Shown here piece by piece: positions 1-11,548 of a stretch of DNA of 64,000 nucleotides (position 1 is the stretch's first letter; each line of letters starts with the position of its first letter). The DNA is taken from the NCBI GenBank assembly GCA_038501625.1, contig JAZAYU010000261.1, positions 558,001 to 622,000 of the forward strand, written 5' to 3'. The DNA comes from Corbicula japonica (Eukaryota; Mollusca; Bivalvia; Venerida; Cyrenidae). The notes under the pieces are model-generated. The model saw only the letters and a list, made by a program, of their open reading frames with translations. It had not been told where the DNA came from and did no database searches. The translations under genes were made by a program, and so were the position numbers.

Positions 1-232
1 ATAAATTAGAAATTTTCTACAGAACAATGTTAATGATTACCTCAAATACCTAATGCAAATAATGTAAATTCAGTATTGAACAGTTTGATCTCACGTGGCA
101 TTAAAATAAAGTTTAAAACTTTCCCCAAATCTGTTATCCGTACTGAATGGGTGAGATCTGTAACCATTTACAAATATCTTACCGGGATTTCCACAAGAGA
201 AACATTTACATCACACATTTTATGTATAACTC

Positions 233-795
233 AAATTAAGAGGTCGCAAACAATGCAAATGGCGAAAACATGCTAAAATTTCAAGAAATGAATTTTGGGG
301 GAAATACTTATTGCCACCTAGATTTTAGTAAATAAATGTATTTAGCTCTGGAATCTGGATGTAGTAAATGTTTGCAAGCTCAATTTAGTCTAATTCATGT
401 TCTAATTACCAAGCACATACTAAAACAAAAGAAAAACCATTTGCATGAGAACTCTGAAATTCATGGACAATATACCAAAGCAACTAATACCTGAAATAAG
501 TATATGCTGGTCTACAATGTTTAGAGCCAATCTGTCAAAATAATGTTAGGGTTTTGAAGAAATTCAAGGAAAACTTACTTCCTACTTTCACTTTCTACTT
601 TCACTTTGAACCAGGAAGTAAGATTTCCTTGAATTTCTTGAAAACTCTAACATTATTTTGACGAATTGGCACTACATCCATAGCTAAATACATTTAATAA
701 CTAAAATCCAGGTGGCAATAAGTATTTCCCCCACAATTCATTTTTTGAAATTTTAGCCTATTTTTGCCATTTGCAATGTTTGCGATACCTTAAGT
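233..795. mobile_element. palindromic MITE-like element, copy 1
   Basis: The left arm starts near 233 and contains AAGAGGTCGCAAACAATGCA and AAATACTTATTGCCACCT. The right arm (about 690-795) is its reverse complement, with AGGTGGCAATAAGTATTTCC and TTGCAATGTTTGCGATACC. The arms match over more than 100 bp with scattered changes. A second, shorter copy of the same arms is at 42914-43172, so this is a dispersed non-autonomous element. There is no coding capacity, and the superfamily is not determined. Confidence 0.8.
534..663. repeat. nested hairpin inside the palindromic element
   Basis: GTCAAAATAATGTTAGGGTT on the left pairs with ACTCTAACATTATTTTGAC on the right. AAATTCAAGGAAA pairs with TTTCCTTGAATTT closer in. 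The centre holds repeats of CTACTTTCACTTT. It is absent from the second copy of the element at 42914, so it may be an insertion or the longer form of the element's centre. Confidence 0.7.
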
Positions 796-1754
796 TTCAT
801 AGTGTTAAATTAAGTCTTATTAATAGTAGAATTGCCTAACAACAAAGTAACAATAAATTATGAAATGAAAACCAAATATTTAAATTTTTTTTCACTACAA
901 ACATGTGCCAAATTATGAAAATGAATATATTACCTCCCTTTTGATGTTACACCAGTACTCAGTATTGAAATGAACCTGGGTTTACCCAGTGTTTCAGCTT
1001 AATAATTTTGATGTAACAAGTATTTATAAGCTTTCCAATACAAATTGTTTTAAAGTAAAATAAACCAAAACTACTTCAGACATTTATGGCTATTTAATTC
1101 TATGATTTTTACCCAGACTTGAATTCTGATCAGCAATGTAAAATAAATTACCGGTAGTTATTTGGAAAGGAACCCCTTTGTAAATTTTTAGTGACAACCC
1201 AATTGACCAGTTCAACACATTTTTGGCTTTTTGCAGTCACATGATTTTTTCCAATGATGGATAGCAAAGAAACTGTGCATGTAAGGAAACACATAATAAC
1301 TTCTCTGGCAGTGATGCAAGAATATGGATATACTAACTTCATCCAGTTAATCAATATAACTTTATGAAATATTCTTGAATGGCTGTTGGAACAGGCATAT
1401 TAACTACAAAACAAATGACATCACTCTTTTTCAAACCAACTAGCAAGTTAAATGTCGAGCATGCTTGTTGTAACAAGGAAAAACATTTTGCACAGTCCAA
1501 AAGATTGTGTGTGACTTTTTGTAGACACACCTCTGACTGAATGAATTCCAATGCAGAATAAAAACAATCTGAAGAAAGTGATTATAGCAAAGTACAAAAT
1601 GAGAGTAAATTAATAGTTTTATGATCACTAACTTAAACAATAAAATCATTTATTATAAAGAATGTAATTTGAGCAAAGATCAAAGTAATTGTTAAATATG
1701 TATTTCAGTGTTATAATCAAATGAAAGAAATGTGACATCTCTGGTTCAAAAAGC

Positions 1755-1788
1755 ATGGAATTGGAAGAGCAGAGGAAGAAGGCTAATG
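1755..1788 (+). CDS. gene A, first coding exon (N-terminus of acidic coiled-coil protein)
   Basis: A splice acceptor (TATTTCAG, ending 1708) starts an exon with 46 nt of 5' untranslated sequence, then ATG at 1755. It encodes MELEEQRKKAN and leaves one base before the donor GTATGT at 1789. That single G joins AG at 7020-7021 to make GAG, and the frame then runs straight into the 7025 ATG frame. The frame agreement supports this as the true start, adding 13 residues before the methionine at 7025. A tiny upstream ATG (about 1722) is followed at once by a stop and could damp translation. If this exon were not used, translation would start at 7025. The exon was found by splice logic only; no transcript was seen. 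Confidence 0.6.
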
Positions 1789-1819
1789 GTATGTTTTTAT
1801 TTTATTAGTTGACTATTAA

Positions 1820-2007
1820 CAGGGCTCTCACCTATCAGGGAGAAGTTTTGTCATAATTTACTAAATTATGGAGAAGTTTGCAGTCAACGGCATTCTTTCC
1901 CTATATATTAAATACAAAAAGACTTCTCCCAAAGCTCAATGAAGAGAGAAGTCTGGTCACTTTTGATGGGACTACTTCCTTCAAGTCTCTCTCTAGTGAG
2001 AGCCCTG
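1820..2007. mobile_element. short inverted-repeat element (MITE-like)
   Basis: Bounded by CAGGGCTCTCACC at the left and a matching GAGAGCCCTG at the right. Internal AGAAGT runs are partly mirrored (GAGAAGTTT against ACTTCTCCC). About 190 bp with no coding capacity. Ends starting CAGGG resemble hAT-type termini, but no clear 8-bp target duplication is visible, so the superfamily is uncertain. Confidence 0.65.
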
Positions 2008-2292
2008 TATGAATATACAGTACAGGTTTTTCATACTTTGTCCTTTTTACATGGCTGCAGTGTAGCGAAATCTCGAGGCATGTCATCACCTGACCTGATC
2101 ATGCCATAATCCTGGCAGAAACTACATTGTATATCACATTCATACTTAAATATTTTATGATGGCCCAGCAATTACAATATTTGCTCAGAACCCCTGTATT
2201 GGCCCAGAACTTTTAGTCTTCATATGAATTTGATGTTTTCATTCTGTTAATTAATAAAATTATCACTCAAGTAGATTCTATATTCCTATTGA

Positions 2293-2387
2293 CCATGTTA
2301 TTGGGCCTCGGGCTGTCATATATACCCTCGGCCTTCTGCCTCAGGCATATATGACTACCCTTGGCCCAATAACATGGCCAACATGAA
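2293..2387. repeat. compact palindrome of 95 bp
   Basis: CCATGTTATTGGGCC at 2293-2307 is the exact reverse complement of GGCCCAATAACATGG at 2373-2387, and pairing continues imperfectly inward through CATATATA. It could fold as a long hairpin and is probably a minimal MITE remnant. Confidence 0.75.
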
Positions 2388-2547
2388 TTCACTTTATTAA
2401 TTACATTATATAATATTCATCTGTGGGCCACCTTGCACAAACACGATGTGTTCTTGTGGTTGCTTATTCATTTATTAAGTAGGGTAATCAGATCTCATAT
2501 GAATGTGTCTCAAAAATCCAATGCTGTTTCTGTTTTCTGGGTTAATA

Positions 2548-2722
2548 ACTTGACTCTTTACTCCATTTACACGCCATTTCACCACATGGGCAACCAGTGT
2601 AAATCCAGATCAGATAGAGATAGCACAGATGTAGCTCCAGATCAGCTTGCACATCAGACATTTTTGTGGTCTGATCTGTACCTACTCTGTTCATTAGATA
2701 CATTTAAACTAAAGCTCTTTTA
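2548..2722. repeat. dispersed ~235-bp palindromic family, diverged copy
   Basis: Carries the family hallmarks CTTTACTCCAT, GCAACCAGTGTAAATCCAGA and CAGATCAGCTTGCACATC, but with insertions and a degraded right arm. Confidence 0.55.
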
Positions 2723-2833
2723 ATTGGAAGCAGATGTGTCAGCACCTAGATCTACAATAGATGATCATGTGTTAAAAGGTGTATCCTTCGAGTAAAATGG
2801 AGTATCAAAATGCAAGTGTGTTATTGTAATAAT

Positions 2834-3067
2834 TAACCCTTTACTACATATATACACATTTTCATGCCTGTGCAACCAGTGTAGAGATACAGATCAGATG
2901 GCAGATCTGATCTTGATCTGCACTGGTCACATTGTGGTCAGAAATAACCTATTGAATAAAAAAGCTAACAGTTTAGATCCTAATCAGGCAGTATGGATGT
3001 GTTGGCTGATCTAGATCTACACTGATCACCCATGCCACAAAGGCATATACATGGAGGAAAAGGTTAC
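2834..3067. repeat. dispersed ~235-bp palindromic family, full copy
   Basis: Left end TTAACCCTTTACTACATATA, then GCAACCAGTGTAGA. The centre has GTCAGAAATAACC and AACAGTTTAGATCCTAATCA. The right arm GATCTACACTGATCACCCAT ends in CATATACATGGAGG. The two arms are inverted copies of each other. Confidence 0.75.
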
Positions 3068-3612
3068 ATGGGACAAATTGTGCAGGAGCCTATAGGAATT
3101 CAAGATGGCACAAAGCTTACATCAGAAAAACCTCTTTTGTGTGATATTTATAAAAAAAATTACCTTAAAAACAAATTGTGACAACAGTGTAATCTGTTAA
3201 CTGTTGAACTGCAACAGCTATTTATGTACATCTTCATAAGCAACAAAAAGTACAGTGAAATTGACTTGGGTTATTTGTTATGATTTAAAATACAACATTT
3301 ATTTTCAGCCATGTGTACCATCAGTCTAGTAAAAGCTGTGGACTTGAAACGTTTGCAAAATTGGTAGAAAACTAGGGAGCAGAATATGAATGTTACTGTA
3401 AAAAATGGAGACAAGGTTTGCATTTTTTTTATTTCCATGTATTAGAGCTGCATGACTGTATGATAGAGAGACACTTAATCTATCTGTAAATGTTGGTATT
3501 TGTATCTTGTAACTAGACAACATAAAATTGTGTTTGTATGTATGTGAAGACTTGTAAGACCTCAGTTCACAAGAAAATTAATCAACCTATAAAAAAGTTA
3601 CTGTGTTGTTTT

Positions 3613-3760
3613 TGACCCTTTCTTCCATGAATACATGACATGAGTGACCAGTGTATATCCAGATCAGCAGGCATATCTGTGCAGTCTTAATAGGATCTAC
3701 ATGGTTCATAATAAGATTCATGAGGCTATTTCTTACAATATGCAAACAGTGTAGATTCCA
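3613..3760. repeat. dispersed ~235-bp palindromic family, partial copy
   Basis: Contains GACCCTTTCTTCCATGAATA, GACCAGTGTATATCCAGATC and a degraded centre. The right arm is largely lost. Confidence 0.5.
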
Positions 3761-3794
3761 ATCAATCCAGATCTGACACCAGAATTATATTGTT

Positions 3795-4074
3795 TGTGAC
3801 AACATGCTTGAGCTGATGTAAATTTTCAGGTCAAGGTCACATTTGATGGAGTTAATCCCTTTCTGTACTTTTATTTTAACAGAAAAACTTAATGTTGACT
3901 ATAACTTTGCCTTTTCTTAATATTTCTACATCAAACTTTCAAATTATATTGCTCATGACAACACACTCATCATGACTCCAAGTTCTTTATGTTTAGATGG
4001 GGTTTCCCCCCTCTTGTTCTTGAATTTTTAACCTGACATAGCTCCCAGGGAGACATAAGTGAACACCCACCTAG
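3795..4074. mobile_element. tandem-core element, Helitron-like 3' end (copy 1)
   Basis: Contains the ~160-bp core unit seen twice in the 4945-5551 element (AGGTCAAGGTCACATTTGAT; TTGACTATAACTTTGCC; GACAACACACTCATCATGA). It ends GTGAACACCCACCTAG at 4074, matching the CCCATCTAG end of the other copy. The left boundary is not clear. It is a non-coding repeat. Confidence 0.55.
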
Positions 4075-4944
4075 TGTAACTTTTTGGTGGATTCTGGCAA
4101 TTAATTACCAAAATTAACCTTAATTTAAGGAAAACAAAGACACTTCAGGTAAAATCGCAAGGGTCAGAATGATTTTTTAATATTTTTTTTTAATTTTCAA
4201 AAGTCAAAAGGTTATTTCCTGGGTCAAATGTCTATATGATTAAGGCAATTCCAAGGAGTTAAGGTTCATCATAAGAAATGAATAAAATATGGTCAGTTTC
4301 AAAACATACACCACAACCAATGAACAAAAATGAGAACCCAAGGGTTACCATGTCAAGAGTCAGGATAAATGTAGTATTGCCAGGGCAAGAAAATTAATAT
4401 TATTGGACAAAACTAATTTATTGTCAAATATTTATCAGTTTCTAATTTCGACAAATAAATTTAAAAAAGCATAGACCATAAATTATGCTTAAACTTCAAT
4501 ATAAATAGGTAATTTGTTGAAATTAATATTTCAGGATAACAGCTTCACATGGAATGCTGTGAGGAGACCAGTTTGACAATTCTGTCTAGGACTGTCTGAG
4601 GGAGCATACAGCCTTTATATTGCCACTAATTCCTGCAATGGAACATGCTGCTTTTGTAACGGACAAGAATACAAAAAATCAGAAATGTCGATACAAATAG
4701 TGGGTGCGAAAATGAGACAATTTAAATAAAATATAACAAAACCTTAGAATGTGCACCACATTGAAAGAGCATCAGTTGACAAAAAAGCATCAGTGTAATT
4801 GTGTGTTTGAACATTATTTGCTGAATAATAAAACTATTGAAAAAAAACATAGTGTCACTTGTAGTATTATTTTAAATCATGTGACCCAATTCTGTTTGTT
4901 GATTTCAAGTTTGAATATTCAAAGACAATGACAAGCTTAGCTAC

Positions 4945-5551
4945 TTTTTGTGTCGCCCTTTTGAAGAAATGGCGATTCATAGGGATCGCTTTGTCCTTCG
5001 GTCCATCCGGGCCCACTGATGGCACTTGTTGGGTACCAAAATACCCAACAAATGCCCATCTGTGAGAACTTTCCATTCATTCCGTTAGTCTGTTATTGGG
5101 TAGTTTTTCGCTTGTTGGGTAGTTTTAAACAAAAGAAATACCCAACAAATGCCCCTCTGTGGGAGCGTCCGTCCGTCACGAAAACTTAACGTTGGCTATA
5201 ACTTTGCCATTTCTTAATATTTCTTCATGAAACTTTCAAATTATAATGCTTATGACCACAGGCTCATGATAATGCCAAATTCTTTAGGTCAAGGTCACAT
5301 TTGATGGAGTTATGCCCCTTTTTGTACTTTGATTTTGACATGAAAACTCAACGTTGACTATAACTTTGCCATTCTCCAATATTTCTTCATGAAACTTTCA
5401 AGTTATATTACTTATGACAACACGCTCATGATGGTGCCAAATTCTTAAGGTCAAGGTCACATTTGGTTAAGTTTTGACCCTTTTTGAACTTGCATTATTT
5501 CCGACATTGTACCAGAGGGCGACACAAGAGTTCATCTGAAAACCCATCTAG
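4945..5551. mobile_element. tandem-core element with inverted ends and CTAG terminus (copy 2)
   Basis: TGTGTCGCCC near the left end (4949-4958) is inverted as GGGCGACACA near the right end (5518-5527). Between them are two ~160-bp direct repeats, each with AACGTTG(G/A)CTATAACTTTG, CATGAAACTTTCAA and AGGTCAAGGTCACATTTG. The element finishes with a small TTCA-TC-TGAA hairpin and CTAG before a T, as expected for Helitron-type 3' ends. The architecture resembles the pearl-type elements described in bivalves; that link is from memory and was not searched. Confidence 0.6.
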
Positions 5552-6883
5552 TTCTGTCATATGTGTCACCATATCTCAACTCAGAATTTAAGGTGCTGTC
5601 AATTGATACTGTGCTTGCAAACAACTGCTCACATGATTCTTCCAAACTTTACAAAAGTATTCACGCCATTAAGGTAATATTTCATTTGTCATTGAACTCT
5701 CATTGATAAAATGAAAAATTAAAAAGTCTGTCTAAATGCAAAATGCAAGGACGAAAGGAGTAATACCTTAAATAAGTGTAGTGTCTGAGGACTGTGACCA
5801 GCTTTGTTTCACTGTTGACCATAATATTATGTCCTATGTAGTATGATATCCTTCACTTAATTTTATTGGTCAGTTCCGAGAGAGGCATTGTCTTATTTCA
5901 TATTATCGTCTACAAGTCCAATCATATTCTAATTATATCTTTAGACATATTGTCCTTCCACCAGGTTTGCTCTCCATGTCACTGCGTCTTCAAACTTGAT
6001 AACAGTATTTGCCTTGACTTGTTAATTGGACCTTAATTATTTTGGGGTCGAAGATCTATGTCTCAGATGTCATAAAGTAAATTGGTCCCCGTCCTTGAGG
6101 CGAAAGTTTTTTTCTGGTCCAACTTAATCAAACACAAACTCTTTGCCAAAGATCCATCGCTTTTCAATTGTGTTTTGATGGCCGACCCATCAGTACCTTC
6201 AGTCCTTTGATTATCTTTATTATCAATCCAAGCTTTATTTAAAATGTTTGGTGTGGTTTATAATGGTTTGAATAGCATAGTTCATACATGTGAGTTTGGA
6301 ATACCAGTTTTGTACCAGTAATGTGTTATAAAATTTGATGTTGAATGATCCTTCTTTTATTTGGATGAAACTAAAATGTTACTAATGTGACTATTAGGAG
6401 GTCATAATGGATTAACATGTACTCCTGTAACCTGGCTATGAAAATGATGTTGTAAAAACTGAATATTATGCAAATGATTAAAAATTAATATTATGCAACT
6501 GATTTTATTAATAATGTCTTTGATATTTTATAGATCTGAAATTCCATGTGTTAATTAGTTCACATGGTCTACAGGTTAAAAGAGCAACCCAGACTTTCAC
6601 ATACATGTATTGTACCCTACACAAGGACTTTCTAAGGATAATTTAGTAAGGGATTCTTTGAGAATATTTCAGCATTTACATGTACCAGGAATAAATAGAA
6701 AGAAAGTAACTTGCATTAAAATATATTGAACATTTCTACTTTCATTTTTAGAAAAACTGCTACTTTAAGCAGATGCATGTAAACTGAAAGTAGAGTCATA
6801 CATTGTATGTTACTATATTTAGATTATCAGAAAAGGCTAGGTTTTGATAGAAAATTGATAACTTAAAGTAGAGGAGAACTAAA

Positions 6884-6966
6884 GTCAATTTAAATGTCAA
6901 GCTGATCTGGATCTACACTTGTCGCACATGCCTTAAAACATGTATGTATGGAGGTAAGGGTTACCT
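6884..6966. repeat. dispersed ~235-bp palindromic family, right half only
   Basis: CAAGCTGATCTGGATCTACA, TTGTCGCACATGCC and TGTATGTATGGAGGTAAGGG match the right arm of the family. The left arm is absent. Confidence 0.55.
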
Positions 6967-7019
6967 AAACATGAAGGTTTGCAAGTGGTTTTAAAATACC
7001 TTTAAATATTATTTTTCAG

Positions 7020-9456
7020 AGACCATGGATAAAAAAGAGAGTCATAGTGAAGCAGACTCTGCCGAGGAAGAAAGAGAAAGTTACATGGACCCGGACACAG
7101 AGACAGAAGAAAGAGATATTTACAACGAGTTCAGTCAGCTGTTCCAGGAATGTGACGATGTTAGTAACACATTTTACCAGTGTGAACAATCTGGATCTGA
7201 ACTGGACAAGACAGTGAAAAGGAAAGGTCTTGGCAATGAGACATCTTCCAGTAATGCAAAGAACATGAACAATAGTCCTGGTATTCCAAGTGAAAACAGT
7301 CTGAACACAAACAGTAAGGAGACGGATCACAACATTAATAAGAATCTTGTAAAGCTTAAAGAAGATCAAATTAAGGGTAGTAACTCTAGCAATTGTTGTG
7401 GTGACAGTTTAGTTAGTGCAAAAAATACCCTCAGTTCCAACTTGACATCCGAAAGCAGAGATTTAAGTAAAACCTCTATAAAACGTGGATGGAAGGTACC
7501 TGAGGGAAATAAAACTCAAGCTGAAATACCACTCACTAAAACAGAACATGTTTCACCCTTGCCACTAGAATCAAGTAGAGAGGAAGGAGAACTTACCCCA
7601 ACAGTGATAGAATATGATGATATATCTGAAGCAACTGACACTGAAGTTAAAGAGAAACAAGCAACAATGAGAAAAGTTGAGCATCCCTCATCATTCATTG
7701 ATACATCAAAAGAGGAAGGTGAATGTTCAACTACAAGTTTTGAAGAAGACCTTGATACAACAGTTGTAAATACTAACGGTGAAGCCTCTCCAAAGACCTT
7801 GATCGAGTTTGTTCCTTCTAAGAAGGAAAATAATACACTAAAGGGTAAAAAGAAAAATCGCAAAAAAGCAGGTTTAAGGCATACTTTTATGGCAAGTCTT
7901 TTTAACAAAAGGAAGAGATCTCTTGAAGAAATGAATGAAAACACTCCAAAGAGGCATAAGATTTTTGACATGGAAGGTATTTTATCTCCCATTAGTTGTG
8001 ACAATGATCAACAATTTAGAAATCCTGAATTTGCTGAAACCCCTCAGATAGATTCTAAGTTTAAGTTCTCGGATAATGATGTGCACTGTAGTACCCCAGT
8101 AGCTAAAGTACTTGAAAACAAAGACTCATGTAAGTCAGAAACCAATACATGCAAAAATGAACTGGCCAAAAAGTTTGCTGTAGACAATACTTGTGATTCT
8201 GAATCTGATGGGGAATCCATGTTTTCAGGGTTTGAGCAAGATGAGGAAAAAACTCTGGATGAACTAATCTCTGAAATTAGTCAATTGATCGAAGAGGATT
8301 CTGTAAATGAACACCTGGAAGGTTCAGAAGTTAAGGAAAGAAATCATGTGGAACAAAGTCTTAGTAAGATAGATGTGGAAGAATTTTTTAGTAAACCAGT
8401 GTCAGTTATTGAAATTTCAAGTTATGTTGAATGTGAATCAAAAACAAAAATACCAGGCCAGAATGATACTGTCATTGAAAATAAATTAAGTGCTGTTGAA
8501 AATGATGAAACTCTCAAAGAGATTGATAAGACTTTAACTGATGACAATATGAAGAGTTCTGAAAAAGAAAATGATTCTAGTAAAGCTGCTGGAAATAGTA
8601 AACCAGGTAGATTCGGAGCAGAGATCACATTGGATAGAGTTGAAGTAGATAAAGAAAATAAAACAATACTGGAACCAGTTGACATGGAGGAATGTGAAAT
8701 TGATGAAGATGAACTTCTGAATGGAGGAGATCTGCTTAATCTTGATGATTATGATGATGAAGATGGATTTATAGATGAGAAAGATTTAGAAAAGTCACAC
8801 TTAACTAAAGACCTTAACTTGACAATAAAAACAAAAGCAGTCATTACAACACAATTATCAGAAACAGATGGTGCTGGTACTGCTTTAAATAAAACTGATA
8901 TTGCAGAAAGTAAAAGTAAAGAAATAGTAGCTGAAGTTGCAAAACCTGTAGAACCAACCAGTAAGCAAGCTATGGCTGATAAAGAATTGAAAAAGGATGA
9001 TGTTAAAAGAAATGTTTTTAAGTTTACAGAATATGATGATTCAATTTACAGGAGACAGGTTTCCTCAGACTTTGAATATGAAGTGTGTCAAAAGTGGGGT
9101 ACAAAAGGAACCCCTGATCCAGATATAAACCTAACTGTATCTGCAACCTATCGCAAAAAATGTAATGTTACAGACCTGAAGACGTGTCTTGGGTTTCTTG
9201 AGGGTGAGAAAGTTGTTTGCACTCACTTGTATGAAGATGAAATACAGTCCAAATTTGAAAATTACGGACTAACAGATGGTCAGAGCAAACTGTGCTGCAT
9301 GTCTGTTGAAGCAGTTCTGGAGCGGTTAAACAACCAAAAAGCAATGATAGAAAATTTACATAAATCAGACCTAATGGTGCTGCAGAGAGAAGCAAAAACG
9401 GATTTACATCAGATGATTGTTAAACACACTCAGGAAGAATTTAGCCTAAGAGTAAG
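7020..9456 (+). CDS. gene A, main exon: acidic disordered protein with basic patches and helical C-terminus
   Basis: The exon runs from the acceptor at 7019 to a donor AAG|GTATGA at 9456 and encodes roughly residues 12-822 of the spliced product. It is very rich in Glu, Asp, Lys and Ser and looks mostly disordered. Two EEGE motifs follow serine (residues about 198 and 243). Basic patches at about residues 285-315 (KGKKKNRKKAG, KRKRS, PKRHK) look like nuclear localisation signals. A strongly acidic stretch (NLDDYDDEDGFIDEKD) lies at about 8740-8787. The last 150 residues lose the low complexity and become helical, with several cysteines. The open frame continues 16 codons past the donor to a stop at 9503-9505, giving a possible intron-retained short form. 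Splicing 9456 to 11122 restores AGG and continues the helix. Probably nuclear; I do not recognise the family. Confidence 0.75.
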
Positions 9457-11121
9457 GTATGACTTACCCACTTTCAATGAAGTATTGGTTGCAAAACTGA
9501 CTTGAAAAGAAAGTTAATTCAGATATTAATGAATGTCATTGCTTAACTGTATATTTTTTTTATAATTATTGCCTTTCTATGATATTGTGAAACATAAAGG
9601 TAAGTGTGAGGCTCATTTATCTCAAACTAAAAAAGTCACATGCAGTATACACACAGCCTTCACACACAGCCAAATAGTAAAGAGAAAGTGTACATAGTAT
9701 TACAACAAGAATTGAGCCATGACCAACCAGACATTTAATGTTGGTATAGTCGCTTTTATAGGGTAGAAGGGTGTTTATCATGCACAACCAAGGACAGTAT
9801 GCTGTCACTTTAGTGCGAAAATGGAATTAATAAGTTTTATTAAAAAAAGAAAGACTCTATTATATATACCGGCCTTATTGCATTAAGGCCAAAAGTAAAT
9901 GCTTCTTTCCCTGAAAATTGAAATTATCAATCTTTGATCATGATGATCAATTTCAAAAGAAACCTAATGGGTTGGGAAGGTAAGTGGCAAAACATATTGC
10001 CATTGATGGTTTAATCCCAGTTCAAGTTTCATTTACACCAATTGCAATGAAGGTATCTTCACAAATTCACCTTATTTTCACAGTGTCACTTCTGTGGGAA
10101 ATGACTTCATGTTTTGATACATGCAGAAATTTCCTTTCAAATATGGCATTTGATTTTTTTAAATTAATGAATACAATTTTCAGAAAATATATGAATCATT
10201 TTATCAACTTAATTAACATCTCTGTTACATTTACATTAATAATTTCCTCCATACATGTACATACACCTTTTTACATTTGTGCAACCAGTGTAGATCCAGA
10301 TCAGCCAGCACATCCGTGCCGTCTGATCAGGACCTGCACTGCTCGCATTTTGGTCAGAAATAATTAATCAAAAAGCGAACTGTTTAGATCCTGATCAGAC
10401 GGCACAGACATGCTGGCTGATCTGGATTTAAACTGTTCGCCCATGCAGTAAAGTTGTGTCTATGGAGGTAGGGTTAATTTGATAAAACTCAAAAGGACAC
10501 TTTCTATGAAAATGAAATTTAATTCAATGGCCTGATTGTGTAAGATGTATTCAGCTTCGAATTTTAAATTCCTTTCACACTGTTTAGTTGCCATCACTTG
10601 TGAATCATATTCACCAAATCAGTAAGTTGATATTTGTGTGATAGCAGATTTCGTGCATTAAAAGGTCAAGCAACCATAAAATTGCTTTAAAATGGGTGTT
10701 TTATTTTAATATGAACCCTCGTGAGTAGGAACTATGAAAAGCATAACAACTTTATTAATCAGCAACATTTTGTTGAAATAAATCCCTTCAAAGTATCCAA
10801 TTTTATAATTACCTCTCTTTCAACTAAAGACTGTTCTAATTTTGACCCTGCAGTGTATGTAAATGGTATTGGATTTATTTTTGAAAACAATCAATAAAGA
10901 TCAAAATGACATTTAATAATTGATTTGAAGACAAAATAGCACTTTTCGTTTACATGTATACACCTCTCTCTTTACATAGGGAAGAAAGGAAACTGGCATT
11001 CATTGTAAACATGTACTCTTGATGACCAATTAGAACTTTAGGTGTGTGTATTGAGTAAAGAGTTAATTATCCTAATCAATTATTTACATGTCTAATATAT
11101 GAATATTATGTTTAATTACAG
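9457..11121 (+). other. gene A intron 2
   Basis: Starts GTATGA and ends TTAATTACAG. It contains a full copy of the dispersed palindromic family at 10243-10476 and a GGCCTTA/TAAGGCC hairpin near 9872. Nothing else is recognisable. Confidence 0.6.
10243..10476. repeat. dispersed ~235-bp palindromic family, best-preserved copy
   Basis: The left arm (CCTCCATACATG; GCAACCAGTGTAGATCCAGA) and right arm (GCTGGCTGATCTGG; TGTCTATGGAGGTAGGGTTA) are inverted. CCGTCTGATCAGGACC at the left mirrors GATCCTGATCAGACGG at the right. No coding capacity. Confidence 0.8.
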
Positions 11122-11548
11122 GCAGCAAATGGAGTATGACAGCTTTCGGTTTGGCACAAACTACATTTTTAATGGGATCCAAATGGCTCATTGTCTAACA
11201 ATGCTGCGGCAAGAACACAACATACAAATGAATCGTATGAAAATGCATCAAAGGCAGCAAATCATTGACTTCAATAATGAAAGACGAAAAATGCTTGATC
11301 ATGTGATCAGCGAAGTTCAGAAACAGATTTCGCCAATCAATGAGCTCATTGCACAATTACAGAGTCCAGAAAACATAACATCCACTTCACCAAAGAAATA
11401 TGGACCACCACTAATGGTGAGCCTGAGGAAAGGACCTTGTAAGGCTTCTAATTGGAAGCACTCTACAGTGACCGTCTGTCTGTCTGCTGGCATTGCACAG
11501 GCGGTTTCTCTAGAAGATGATCTCTATGACCATTACTATGGTTACTGA
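11122..11548 (+). CDS. gene A, third coding exon: coiled-coil tail
   Basis: Begins after acceptor ATTACAG. The first base completes AGG with the AG left by the previous exon, giving ..SLRV-R-QQMEYDSF. The exon encodes a long Gln/Arg/Met-rich helix (LRQEHNIQMNRMKMHQRQQ, then IIDFNNERRKMLDHVISE), which is probably a coiled coil continuing from the exon before. After a Ser/Pro linker the frame runs to TGA at 11546-11548, giving a product of 965 residues from the 1755 start. There is also a donor-like ATG|GTGAGC after 11416, exactly at a codon boundary. If it is used, the last 43 residues (which include CLSAGIAQAVSLEDD) are replaced by downstream exons. The terminal stop is therefore less certain than the helix. 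Confidence 0.7.

Larger units (their letters stand above)
1..1708. other. region upstream of gene A coding start, with one large palindromic element
   Basis: No coding exon is visible here on either strand; the short open frames have no splice context and no recognisable product. The main content is the inverted-repeat element at 233-795. Since the exon at 1709 starts after a splice acceptor, the promoter and first non-coding exon of gene A must lie in or before this stretch, but no TATA box or start site can be picked with confidence. Confidence 0.5.
1789..7019 (+). other. gene A intron 1, repeat-rich
   Basis: Begins GTATGT and ends ATTTTTCAG. It contains several short inverted-repeat elements, members of the dispersed 235-bp palindromic family, and two tandem-core elements (listed separately). 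Sequence from about 5560 to 6880 shows nothing recognisable. A few acceptor-like sites (about 3308 and 4533) were checked, but none gives an exon that keeps the frame between 1788 and 7020. Confidence 0.6.
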
